The position numbers and the translations under genes were made by a program. Shown one piece after another: positions 25,312-34,491 of a DNA stretch of 64,000 bases. The notes beneath the pieces are model-generated. The model saw only the letters and a list, made by a program, of their open reading frames with translations. It did not search any database and had not been told where the DNA came from. The stretch spans positions 310,001 to 374,000 of the forward strand of contig JAEZJF010000024.1 of NCBI GenBank assembly GCA_023415825.1, read 5' to 3'. Positions within the stretch are counted from its first letter, which is position 1; each line of letters starts with the position of its first letter. The DNA comes from Bacillota bacterium (GTDB lineage Bacteria > Bacillota > Clostridia > DSM-8532).

Positions 25312-28300
25312 TTATTGATAATTTAGATACCGCTGACACACAGCTGCTACTTGAGCACGTGTGGTAACTCCGCCAGGGTTCAGTGTTCCATCGGTTCCAC
25401 CAACAATAATCCCTTTAGCAATAGCCCATGCCATTGCATCCTTCGCAAAATTGCTGATTTCACCGGCATCTTTAAACTTAGCTGTGTTGGCAATATCCTG
25501 GCTGCTTGGAGAAGGTGACCCGGCATAGCGGTAAAGCATGGAAACCATTTGTTCCCTGGTAACTGCGTTATCCGGGCTTTTTCCGTCGGATATTCCTTGT
25601 TGCATAGCCCATTCTATGCCTATACTAAATGAAGTTTCACCTATTAAGGTGTTCTGACCGTCAAGACGTGCCAGAACAGTCATTAACATACCTCTTGTCA
25701 TTGGCGTGTCAGGCGAGAAGGTAGTTCCGGATGTACCATAGTATAATTCACGTGAGGTTACAAAATTCACATTGTCACTGTACCCAGCGTTGGCACTAAC
25801 ATCGGTAAAGGTCTTGCTGTTGTCTACAACCTTTACCACTATGCTTCCGGATGCAGTAAAAATCAGATTTTGGTCTATAACCACAGAATTTTTGACAATG
25901 GTTTCATTTCCGTCTTTATCTACCAACACGGTTACAACACCGCTGCCACCACCCATAAGAGGAATTGATACTGTTACATCCCCACTCTCTTCAGGCAAGG
26001 TTAAAGTTAAGGCAGAAGCACTGTCAGCAGAGTCAGCTGCAGTAACCGCAGGTACCCGAAGTGTCACAGCACCGTTTTTAATAGTCTCCGAAGACACTGT
26101 TGTGCTGATACTGGTACTGCCATCCTTTTTGGTTTCTACAATGGTTTTACTACCATCAACATATACCGTTGTTACAGTTGTAGTTCCTGTGGCCGAATTA
26201 GTCACTGTAGTGGTTCTGCTGCCATCAGGGTTGGTAACTGTCGTGCCGGTACCGGGGGTATTGGGATTGCCGGAGCCACTGCCGTTGTCTCCACCGCCGT
26301 TATCTCCGCCTCCGTTGTCCGATGTCCCGGTGATGGGGATTACCATGTCGTATTCAGTTAGCCATTCTCCCGAGCTAAAATCACGGGCCCGGAGCACTAC
26401 CTCGTCTTCATAGGTAAACAGGTACATGGAAGCGGGCAGATTGCTGTAGCCACGGACATTAGCCTTGAATGAGGGTATGGTTATTTCGGTAAAGGTTCCA
26501 GTATCAGCTTTGACGGTAACCGTCTCGGCCGCACCGAAGCCATGGTGCAAGTGGCCGCTCATATAAATAATGTTGTCATACTTACCCAGCAGATTGCGAA
26601 CTTCCGCGTCCTGCTTGCCAATGGAGTTGTCCAAAATCGGATTATCGTTGAAGGAAGAAAGCGGCACGGTGTTGATAAAAGGGAAGTGACAGATTACAAA
26701 GGTGGGCTTTCCGTCCTCACTGTACTGGGCCAGCATGCTGTCGATCCAAGCCAGGGTTTCATCCTCGAAGTACGCGCCGTGGCGTATAGGATCGGGATAG
26801 GGTGGGGTGGATTCTTCAGTAGTCACACCGGTCTGCTCCAGATAATCGGTATTAATTACAAGAAAGTGGTAGTCGTTGATGGTCATGCCATAAGAATAGT
26901 TTTGGAAATCATCCAGCACACCTTTGCCGTATATCTTGTCTTCAGCATTTTCAGCCCCTATATAGGCCTGTATATTGCTCCAATATTGAACGGCTCCGTT
27001 CATAAAGTTCGCTGTGGGACTGTCATAGTTGATTTCATGGTTCCCCAAAGATGTGAGGAACTGCCAATCCTTGCTCTCAGCAATTGGCTTGATAGCCGCA
27101 AAAGCGGCGTTACTGTTGGCTTTGGTTGCGGTGTTGGCAAAATCGCCCGCGTTAACAATACCATCCAGCTTCAGACCCAGGATATCGGGGTCGGCAAGTG
27201 CCTTCTGGATATGCCCTGTCGCTGCGTCGCCCTCGCTGGTTACATGCAGGTCGCTCAGCAACATCATGGAAACCTTGGCGGCCGGAGACAGCAGGAAGCT
27301 TTCATAGGCTGCGCGCAGCTCGTCGTAGGTCGCTTTGGAAGTAGCATAGGTGTTAGGTATAGCAGCGGCCGCAACAATTTTTGCAGCAGCGTTCTTAGCT
27401 TTCAGGGCTGATATAGAGTCGGTAGCGTACTGTGTGCCGATATTGACCAGTCGCTGGTCTATTTCGGCGTTCATCGCTTTAAGCCTGCTGCCACCGTAAA
27501 CGGCCTGAACGTCAATATAATTCAGTGCTGACGGATAAATCGTAAGATCGTCGATGTATGCGTTGGCAAGGCCGTACTGCCCCAGCGCGTCAGCGCCCAG
27601 AGTCAGCAGGTTCTGCCCCAGCATCTCACCCTCAGCTTCGCTGATTGAAATCGAGTTAATCAGCTTGTCGTCCACATAAACCGCGCAGGAACCGTCCCGG
27701 TCATAGACCACCGATACCTGATGCCATCTGTCATCCACCGCCTGCCAGGTACCGGTGGTGTCCATCAGCTCGCCCTGGTTGTCGGTAAGATTGGTGGTGA
27801 AATAGGTATAGAAAGGCATATTAGCCGCGGCAAATCCACTATTGGTATTGACTGAATAATCTTTATTGGCAAAGATTATGCCGCCCTCCTTGGCCGTGCT
27901 GAAGTCGGTCTTGGCGCCTGCCGCTGTAGAACGAGACGAAGAAGCCCATTTCGTTGCGCTGCCGCCGGCAACCGATTTATACCAGAAAGTTACGGTAAAA
28001 TCGTCGGTGGGCAGGTTAACGCCCTTGAGATCAGAGAACGTGACATACTGGGAGGCACTTTTTCCAAAGGTGTTCTTAATGTATATAGCCTTGGAGCCGT
28101 CAGCACCTGTTACAAAGGAAGGGTTGCCGGTGATTACGCCGTTGTTGTTTTTCCCCGAGCTGTCTTTAGCGTTCTCATCGTTAAAATCCACATGAAGTAC
28201 GGGATCAGTACCACCATAGAGGGGCTCTTCGATGATTACGATTCCGCTACCCGTCTTATTGGTCGGATAGTTATTGGCCGTGGTATTGTATGTAGCACGA

Positions 28301-31300
28301 AGCCTGAGCGTACTGCCAGCTTCAACATCCACAGGTAGAGATTTGGGATAGGAGCCAAACAGAGTGACATTGGAATCGCCGCTGATTTTGAGCTGGCTAT
28401 AGATCGAAAGATCCTGGTCCAAAACACCGGTATAACCGTTGACTTGCAGAACTCTGCCCGAGCTGCCTGACGCCATTTGGTCAAAGCCGCCGGGAATGGT
28501 ATTGCTGCCAAAAAGGTTGACCACGTCATATTGGGTCAGTGCTTCCAGCGCACTGCCGTTGAAATGGGTCTTATTGAGAATAACCTTGCCGCCAACCGTG
28601 TTATAGGCGTTTTCCAGGACATAGTTGGTGCCCGTGCCGGTGATTACGCCTGTGGGCAGCAGATTGATGACCAGATTTCCAGTTATGGCGGTGCTGCCGG
28701 TGGTAATCTTGCCGCGCTGGGGCAGAATCTTATAGATAGAGCCCGCGTTATTGACAGTTAGGCTTTCTACCGTCGGATTGCCGTCGGTGGCATAGGAATA
28801 GAGGTATAACGCATTAATAATCGCGCCTTTCTCAATGTTGATGGTAATCGGGCCGCAATGGGTATTGTAAACGCCGCCACATTCAATATAGCTGCCAATT
28901 ACCGAATTGGCGCCCATGTTGAGGGTAGCACCCGTTATGTTATGAGACTCTGACCCGCAATTGACATTTCGCCAGTAACCGCCGTTGAGCGTAATATTTA
29001 GCGGCGTTGTGCCATCATACTTATCGGCGGTAAAAAAGCCGGCTCTTATGGCAAAAAGGATGTCTTTACTGTTTATGGGCACGCCGTTTTGGGTGTTCAG
29101 GAATCCTGAACCGATAGTTAGGTCATAACCGGTATAAATCCAAAAGTGCTGACTCGTACTGGTGTTGACCCTGTCGATGGTCATATCGTCAATAATGGTG
29201 GTGCTTGCCAGTTGAAAATTTACATGGGCCGAAGAATCCACAATACCCACAACCAGCTTGGCCCCGCTGGTGGTACGATAGTCTGTACCCGCATAAACAC
29301 TGGTAATAGTGATCGTACCCGCATGGGAATAAGTTGCATTTACATTAAAGCTGGTTTCCTGGGTAACCGGACCGCTGATTACAATGGTGGCCGGCGTATC
29401 GGCATTCTCTTTGACATTTTTGCCGGTATCCAGAACCCAGCTGTTAAGAAGCAGCTGATAGGCTTCATCCAGTGTTTTAACCGCTGTGGCCGGTGTTTTG
29501 CCGTCGCCGCCTGCCGCCTTGCTTCCGTCCACATAGATGGTCAGGGCGTCTACCTCGATAGTAGTCGAGGGAGCGGAATAGCTGACGTTCCCTGAAATCG
29601 TAACGCCGTCGGGAGCCGCGGTATAATTGCTGAGTTTGAGAGAACTGCCTTCTTTTACCGTCAGCGTTTTCAAACCTGCCGGCAAAGAGCTTTCATATAC
29701 GGCGCCTGCACTGTCATCCAGCACGACGTCGGTGTAGGCGTTCAGGTACCCCTCGGCGATAGTCGCTTTCTCACCGGTGAAGCCAAGCAGGGTCAGCGTT
29801 TTGGACGTTCCATTGAAAGTTACGTTACTGCCCCACAATCCCATGGCTGAACCTGTGGGCGCGATAAAACCGGCGTTTAAGGTTACCTTAATGTCACCGT
29901 TAATGGTAGAAGCCCCTGTATAATCGGTTAAACCTAAAGGACTTGTTCTGGTAAAGGCCCCTCCCAACAGCTTGATATCCATACTGCCAACAGAACCGCC
30001 TTTTTGCGGACTGTCATAAAAGGCGTTAACCCGGGCACCCTCATTGACGGTAATGGAGATATCACCGGCCGTTGAGGTGCTGCCCGCCGTAATATTGCTG
30101 GTTATAAAGGCCGTGCCGCCTATCGTAACATTCACGTTTTTCACATTACGAGCCGGACTGCTCTTTACATTGCCGCCCGCCAGAACCTGCTTGAAGGTTC
30201 CACCGTTTACGGTCATGGTAACACCCTCGGTACAATCCTTGCTATAGTAACCGGCAAAGAGCGTGGGACCTGTGTTCCCCATGAGCACCGTTGACTCTAC
30301 CGTAAATGAAGTGGTTGAGCACAGATAAGCAGAGTCTATGATGGATGCTTTCAGATCTTTCCACACGGTAGGACCACCAAGAACCAGAAAACCGTTTGCC
30401 GCCGTGAAATTGAGGGCTGCGCTTTCGGTATAATCCTCCGCACCAAGCTTGGAGGTAACGGTCACGGTACCGGTATGCGAAATCGCGTCGTCAGTATTGA
30501 AACTGCTGGTAATATTAAGGGGTCCCGATACTACGATGGTACCGCCTTTTGTTTTATCCAGACTGTTATAAGCCTTTTGCAGCGTAGCCACCGGCGCCGC
30601 CGCCGAGTCTCCCGCGTTATCGTCGCTTCCGGCGCTGGCTACATATACCACGTCTACTTCCGTGCCGGGTACCTCAGGCTCCGCATAGGTCACAGTTCCT
30701 GAAATCGTGACGCCGTCGGGAGCCGCGGTATAGTGGCTGAGTTTGAGAGAACTGCCTTCTTTCACCGTCAGCGTTTTTAAACCTGCCGGCAAAGAGCTTG
30801 CATATATAGCACCCGAGCTGTTGTCCAGCACGACGTCGGTATAGGCGTTCAGGTACCCTTCGGCGATAGTCGCCTTTTCACCAGTAAAGCCAACCAGAGT
30901 CAGCGTTTTAGTAGCTCCATGGCAAGTGACACTAGAGCCCCACTGCCCCATGACTGAACCTGAAGCCGCTACGAAAGCAGCGTCTAATGTTACTGAAATA
31001 TCTCCGTTAATGGTAGAGGCTCCTGAGTAGTCCTTTAATCCCGTATTTATTTTGGTAAAGGCCCCGCCTAACAGCTTGATATCCACACTGCCAACCGAAC
31101 CGCCAGTTCTCGGGCTGTCGTAAAAGGCATTAATCTGGGCGCCCTCATTGACGGTAATGGAGATGGCGTCGGCTGTTGTGGCGCTGCCCACCGTGATATT
31201 GCTGGTTATAGTGGCCGTGCCGCCTACCGTAAGATCTACATCTCCAACATCGAATGACTTGCCCCCTGTCAAAACCGAAGTATAAGTTCCACCATTTAAA

Positions 31301-31836
31301 GTCATTGTGATATCCTCGGTGCAATTCTTGGTATTGTAGCCGCCGTAGATCGTGAAGGCAGCCGCGCCCCCCATTGTCACCGTCGAGTCTACCGTAAAGA
31401 AAGCGGGCACATAAAGAGTAGCTGTTTTGCTTACGGTCAAGGTGATATTTTCCCACACCGTGGGACCGCCCAGAACCATTTTGTCCACATTGAATGTAAT
31501 GTGCGCTGCTGCGGTATAGTCTTCGGTGCTAGTCTTAGAAGTAAGCATTACCATGCCAGTATGCGAAATACCGTCATCAGCATTGAAATCACTTGAAATA
31601 GTCAGCGGACCACACACTACTATGGTTCCACCTGCATCACCTAATATCTCATACGCCTTCTGCAGCGTGGCTACCGGATCTGCTGCCGAAGTTCCCGCGT
31701 TGCTGTTATTACCGATGTCGGCCACATATACAATGGTTCCATCAGCCCACGCAATCGTTACAGGAAAATACGTCATGGACACCAGCATTGCAGCAACAAG
31801 AACCAGCGATAGAATTGATTTAACTTGTCTTGACAT
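25312..31836 (-). CDS. Giant SLH-anchored surface protein with beta-helix repeats and calcineurin-like phosphoesterase
   Basis: 2174 residues. Signal peptide 1-32; three beta-helix-like repeats at ~33-393, ~394-761 and ~762-1205, each opening with a YVxxxG..AG(T/D)S..PVATLQKAY block; a LamG/concanavalin-like domain at ~1210-1445 (DPVLHVDFNDENAKDSSGKNNNG); a metallophosphoesterase at ~1520-1835 with SDLH, NAGDF, GNHE, CHFPF and GHLHHG metal ligands; a Gly/Asn/Thr linker; and three SLH domains at ~2012-2174 that bind secondary cell-wall polymer. All five phosphoesterase motifs are intact, so it should hydrolyse a phosphate ester at the cell surface. GGAGGG lies 9 bp before the ATG. An operator of the LacI type is 25 bp upstream. 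Confidence 0.88.
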   Translation of the reverse strand: MSRQVKSILSLVLVAAMLVSMTYFPVTIAWADGTIVYVADIGNNSNAGTSAADPVATLQKAYEILGDAGGTIVVCGPLTISSDFNADDGISHTGMVMLTSKTSTEDYTAAAHITFNVDKMVLGGPTVWENITLTVSKTATLYVPAFFTVDSTVTMGGAAAFTIYGGYNTKNCTEDITMTLNGGTYTSVLTGGKSFDVGDVDLTVGGTATITSNITVGSATTADAISITVNEGAQINAFYDSPRTGGSVGSVDIKLLGGAFTKINTGLKDYSGASTINGDISVTLDAAFVAASGSVMGQWGSSVTCHGATKTLTLVGFTGEKATIAEGYLNAYTDVVLDNSSGAIYASSLPAGLKTLTVKEGSSLKLSHYTAAPDGVTISGTVTYAEPEVPGTEVDVVYVASAGSDDNAGDSAAAPVATLQKAYNSLDKTKGGTIVVSGPLNITSSFNTDDAISHTGTVTVTSKLGAEDYTESAALNFTAANGFLVLGGPTVWKDLKASIIDSAYLCSTTSFTVESTVLMGNTGPTLFAGYYSKDCTEGVTMTVNGGTFKQVLAGGNVKSSPARNVKNVNVTIGGTAFITSNITAGSTSTAGDISITVNEGARVNAFYDSPQKGGSVGSMDIKLLGGAFTRTSPLGLTDYTGASTINGDIKVTLNAGFIAPTGSAMGLWGSNVTFNGTSKTLTLLGFTGEKATIAEGYLNAYTDVVLDDSAGAVYESSLPAGLKTLTVKEGSSLKLSNYTAAPDGVTISGNVSYSAPSTTIEVDALTIYVDGSKAAGGDGKTPATAVKTLDEAYQLLLNSWVLDTGKNVKENADTPATIVISGPVTQETSFNVNATYSHAGTITITSVYAGTDYRTTSGAKLVVGIVDSSAHVNFQLASTTIIDDMTIDRVNTSTSQHFWIYTGYDLTIGSGFLNTQNGVPINSKDILFAIRAGFFTADKYDGTTPLNITLNGGYWRNVNCGSESHNITGATLNMGANSVIGSYIECGGVYNTHCGPITINIEKGAIINALYLYSYATDGNPTVESLTVNNAGSIYKILPQRGKITTGSTAITGNLVINLLPTGVITGTGTNYVLENAYNTVGGKVILNKTHFNGSALEALTQYDVVNLFGSNTIPGGFDQMASGSSGRVLQVNGYTGVLDQDLSIYSQLKISGDSNVTLFGSYPKSLPVDVEAGSTLRLRATYNTTANNYPTNKTGSGIVIIEEPLYGGTDPVLHVDFNDENAKDSSGKNNNGVITGNPSFVTGADGSKAIYIKNTFGKSASQYVTFSDLKGVNLPTDDFTVTFWYKSVAGGSATKWASSSRSTAAGAKTDFSTAKEGGIIFANKDYSVNTNSGFAAANMPFYTYFTTNLTDNQGELMDTTGTWQAVDDRWHQVSVVYDRDGSCAVYVDDKLINSISISEAEGEMLGQNLLTLGADALGQYGLANAYIDDLTIYPSALNYIDVQAVYGGSRLKAMNAEIDQRLVNIGTQYATDSISALKAKNAAAKIVAAAAIPNTYATSKATYDELRAAYESFLLSPAAKVSMMLLSDLHVTSEGDAATGHIQKALADPDILGLKLDGIVNAGDFANTATKANSNAAFAAIKPIAESKDWQFLTSLGNHEINYDSPTANFMNGAVQYWSNIQAYIGAENAEDKIYGKGVLDDFQNYSYGMTINDYHFLVINTDYLEQTGVTTEESTPPYPDPIRHGAYFEDETLAWIDSMLAQYSEDGKPTFVICHFPFINTVPLSSFNDNPILDNSIGKQDAEVRNLLGKYDNIIYMSGHLHHGFGAAETVTVKADTGTFTEITIPSFKANVRGYSNLPASMYLFTYEDEVVLRARDFSSGEWLTEYDMVIPITGTSDNGGGDNGGGDNGSGSGNPNTPGTGTTVTNPDGSRTTTVTNSATGTTTVTTVYVDGSKTIVETKKDGSTSISTTVSSETIKNGAVTLRVPAVTAADSADSASALTLTLPEESGDVTVSIPLMGGGSGVVTVLVDKDGNETIVKNSVVIDQNLIFTASGSIVVKVVDNSKTFTDVSANAGYSDNVNFVTSRELYYGTSGTTFSPDTPMTRGMLMTVLARLDGQNTLIGETSFSIGIEWAMQQGISDGKSPDNAVTREQMVSMLYRYAGSPSPSSQDIANTAKFKDAGEISNFAKDAMAWAIAKGIIVGGTDGTLNPGGVTTRAQVAAVCQRYLNYQ
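29591..29692. repeat. Internal coding repeat of the SLH protein, copy in second beta-helix unit
   Basis: 102 bp that match 30698-30799 at 97 positions by my count. The similarity continues more weakly on both sides, following the protein repeat. Confidence 0.75.
30698..30799. repeat. Internal coding repeat of the SLH protein, copy in first beta-helix unit
   Basis: Partner of 29591-29692, 1107 bp away. The near-identity at DNA level points to a recent duplication or to gene conversion between beta-helix units. Confidence 0.75.
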
Positions 31837-31860
31837 AAACCTATACCCTCCATTTTATTT

Positions 31861-31874
31861 TTAGATCGTTCCAA
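31861..31874. promoter_or_regulatory. LacI-type operator upstream of the SLH protein gene
   Basis: TTAGATCGTTCCAA, an imperfect 14-bp palindrome of the family found seven more times at 40.6-43.6 kb. It lies 25-38 bp upstream of the start codon. On the minus strand an ATGACA (a possible -35) is 3 bp before it. Confidence 0.7.
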
Positions 31875-31967
31875 AATTGTCATATATTCTTTGCTGAACA
31901 CAAAATTGAATTTAAAATGGTTTAATGGTTTATTTAAAAAGATATGCAAAAACCCGGTCTGCCCAGG

Positions 31968-32930
31968 TTATTTAAAATCAGCAGCCGGACCAAGGTTATA
32001 GATTCGCCCCGAATTGGTGTTACATAAAAACATCCCTTGATAAAATTGACAGGACTCTATTTCCTCGTTAGCAAAAATTGAGTCTTCCAGCTCTATTTTA
32101 GCAATAATGCGTCGCTCAAAAAGGTCGAATACTCGGATTTTATCCGGGAAACCTTCCCTCCCAAAGCCAAAGGAATAATAGATCTTGCCTTCATATAATG
32201 TGCCGCCCTGCGTAACCTCCACCTCATACTCTGTTGTAAACTGATCCAAAATATCAGTGGGGTATAGTTTGACTACCTCTCCTGCCTTTTTGGGATCCGG
32301 AAGGGGTAAAGCAGTGATTATATAGGCATTCTTTGCGTCATATTCGCGAAACTTACCGTTGGTTCTATATCTTGCCGAAAACAAATAGAGTCTGCCATTC
32401 TCCTTATCGGGAAAGAAAGCCGGCCATCCCCAGCAGGGGCGTTCAAATTTTGAAGCGGCCGCGTCGGTATAGTGAAAATCCTCGCCTACCGCATAACCGT
32501 TATCATTGTAGATAATGGCTTGGATGATTTGTGACGAAAACGTTTTTTGTCCGTCGGGACCGGCCTTCATCAGAATCCGCTCTACAATGCAGCGGCCGTA
32601 ATAGCCGTCTTCATCTGCTTCTCCGGAATTTCCTGCTGTAATGTACAGAAGCGGAAATGGGTCACCGGGCTCATAGAATTCATTGCTGAAAACCGTTTGA
32701 TTCGCATGGTTGACAAGCGGTTCTTTTCCGTCTCCCGTATATGAGGCTGCATGAAAGTTTGCAATGACCTCTCGGGTTGACAAGTCCATTACATCACAGC
32801 TTGCGCCGTGATAAAAAAGAAACCCATAGTTACCGTAGATAGCCATTCCCTGCTGCGAACGGGCCGATTTTTGAAATTCGGCAAATAGCTCGCCCCGGTA
32901 TGATTTTTGCAGTACCTTGTCCTGATTCAA
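31968..32930 (-). CDS. Uncharacterised beta-propeller-like protein
   Basis: 320 residues, no signal peptide, no transmembrane helix. Repeated short beta-strand blades are suggested by segments such as YGNYGFLFYHGASCDVMDLSTREVIANF, GRLYLFSARYRTNGKFREYDAK and GKIYYSFGFGREGFPDKIRVFDL. I do not recognise the family. It follows the SDR gene by 38 bp in the same operon, so it probably acts on or binds the same carbohydrate. A cytoplasmic sugar-binding or isomerase/lyase role is possible; no catalytic residues can be named. Confidence 0.6.
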   Translation of the reverse strand: MNQDKVLQKSYRGELFAEFQKSARSQQGMAIYGNYGFLFYHGASCDVMDLSTREVIANFHAASYTGDGKEPLVNHANQTVFSNEFYEPGDPFPLLYITAGNSGEADEDGYYGRCIVERILMKAGPDGQKTFSSQIIQAIIYNDNGYAVGEDFHYTDAAASKFERPCWGWPAFFPDKENGRLYLFSARYRTNGKFREYDAKNAYIITALPLPDPKKAGEVVKLYPTDILDQFTTEYEVEVTQGGTLYEGKIYYSFGFGREGFPDKIRVFDLFERRIIAKIELEDSIFANEEIESCQFYQGMFLCNTNSGRIYNLGPAADFK

Positions 32931-32968
32931 TGTTCTTCCCCCCCTAAAAAACTTACCGTTGTAATTGC

Positions 32969-33778
32969 TTAACCCCTGGTTTTTCCGCCGGCCACGTTCA
33001 GCGTTACGCCATGGACATAGCTTCCACGTGCGCTGGCCAGGAAAGCCACGGTATCGGCCACTTCACTCAGCTTACCGGCCCGTCCCAAGGGAGTGGTACC
33101 GGTTTTATTGTAGCCGGCTCTAAGCTCTTCCACGCTGATACCGCGCGTATAGGCAAGGGCCGTCTCATAGGAGTCGGTACGAAGGCCGGTGGCCTCCAGG
33201 ATGCCCGGGGCAACGCCCACTACCCGAATGCCTTTTTCCCCTAATTCCTTGGCCCAGGAACGAGTCAGGGAATTGACGGCATTCTTGCTGGCCGCATACA
33301 CGCTTTGCCCCTCTGAACCTTCCAAGCCGCATTCCGAAGACATATTAATAATTACACCGCTTCCCTGCGCCGCCATGACCTTTGCCACTTCCTGGGCGCA
33401 CAAAAAGACGCCTTTCACATTAACGTCCATCACCTTGTCCCATACCTTCTGGTCCAGTTCGTATTTATGCTGCTCGTCTACCAGCAGTCTGGGAATATTG
33501 ATACCGGCGTTGTTCACCAGGATATCAATGGTTCCGAAGGCCTGGCAAACCCGCTCAACCATGGCATGAACGCTTTCAACCGACGTTACGTCGGTAACCA
33601 CGTATGTAAATTTCCCTACGGGGGCCTCAATCACCGGCGGCTCCGGATTCATATCACAAACAGCCACTTTTGCTCCATTGCGCAGCAATTCCTCGGCTAC
33701 GGCACGCCCGATTCCCGAAGCGCCGCCCGTGACGACAGCCGTTTTCCCCTCCAGGCCCAACCAAGATGTATCACTCAT
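32969..33778 (-). CDS. Short-chain dehydrogenase, sorbitol-6-phosphate 2-dehydrogenase-like
   Basis: 269 residues, classical SDR. Cofactor motif TGGASGIG at 17-24, NNAG near 89-92, catalytic Ser147/148, Tyr161 and Lys165 (YAASK). The N terminus TSWLGLEGKTAVVTGG resembles Firmicutes proteins annotated as sorbitol-6-phosphate dehydrogenase, so a polyol phosphate/ketose phosphate conversion is plausible. It is the second last gene of the operon that runs from the FAD oxidoreductases to the propeller protein. Confidence 0.82.
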   Translation of the reverse strand: MSDTSWLGLEGKTAVVTGGASGIGRAVAEELLRNGAKVAVCDMNPEPPVIEAPVGKFTYVVTDVTSVESVHAMVERVCQAFGTIDILVNNAGINIPRLLVDEQHKYELDQKVWDKVMDVNVKGVFLCAQEVAKVMAAQGSGVIINMSSECGLEGSEGQSVYAASKNAVNSLTRSWAKELGEKGIRVVGVAPGILEATGLRTDSYETALAYTRGISVEELRAGYNKTGTTPLGRAGKLSEVADTVAFLASARGSYVHGVTLNVAGGKTRG

Positions 33779-33815
33779 TAGAAAGCCTCTCCTATCTTTT
33801 TCGAGTTAATTAAAT

Positions 33816-34487
33816 TTAGGGCCGAAGGCTTTGACTGATAGCCTTGGCAATAGCGGGCGCCAGAATCAGATGCGCCTCGCGGGTGAGATGAACGCCGTCG
33901 GCGTCGCTGGGTTCGGTAAGCTGCGCCAGGTCAAGGAAACCGCAGCCTTTTTCAGCGGCCACCTGACGGTATAGCTTGCTCAAAGCCTCGTTCTTAGCTC
34001 TGCCCACATCGCCCCTGAACTTACCATAAACGCCGGTGCGTCCCAAAGCCGGCTTAATATGCGTTGGCGACAGCAGCAGGATTTGCGGTGGCTCGCCCTT
34101 TCTTCCGCATTGGGGGGTGGATTGCACCACATCCACCAGCGTTCTGATCCCCTTATCCAGATCAGCGAATTCAGGCTGAACCCAAGTCAGCAGATCATTG
34201 GTCCCCAGGGAAAGAATCACCAGGTCCAAGGGCCTATGGGTCAGCAGGCAGGGCTTCAGATAGGGCAGCCCGTTAAGCCAGTGGGCGTCGGGGCGATCGT
34301 AAATGGTGGTTCTACCACCCAGACCCTCTTCAATCAGATGATAGTCGGGGCCCAGCAGGGATGCTGCCACACAGGGCCAGCGCACATCCGGGCCATAGCG
34401 CTCCGAGGGTAACTCGGATTCTTCCCACCTCGGGATACAGCCCCAGGTGTTGGAATCTCCGTAACACAGCACTTCATATCTGTCCAT
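33816..34487 (-). CDS. SGNH/GDSL-family esterase
   Basis: 223 residues, cytoplasmic (no signal peptide). Block I is YGDSNTWG with nucleophile Ser12, block III GTND with Asn97, block V DADGVHLT with Asp197 and His200. The family hydrolyses acyl esters, often acetyl groups on sugars or polysaccharides. It starts 4 bp after the permease stop, so it is cotranscribed and probably deacylates the imported substrate. Confidence 0.87.
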   Translation of the reverse strand: MDRYEVLCYGDSNTWGCIPRWEESELPSERYGPDVRWPCVAASLLGPDYHLIEEGLGGRTTIYDRPDAHWLNGLPYLKPCLLTHRPLDLVILSLGTNDLLTWVQPEFADLDKGIRTLVDVVQSTPQCGRKGEPPQILLLSPTHIKPALGRTGVYGKFRGDVGRAKNEALSKLYRQVAAEKGCGFLDLAQLTEPSDADGVHLTREAHLILAPAIAKAISQSLRP

Positions 34488-34491
34488 GGGC

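Noticed and set aside
25772..31864. Several long open frames on the plus strand opposite the SLH gene
   Set aside because: They are antisense shadows of a repeat-rich coding gene. None has a ribosome binding site, a recognisable protein family or spacing that fits an operon, and the minus-strand frame has clear domains throughout.
33189..33781. Plus-strand frames of over 100 codons opposite the SDR gene
   Set aside because: Antisense shadows. The SDR on the minus strand has all catalytic motifs.
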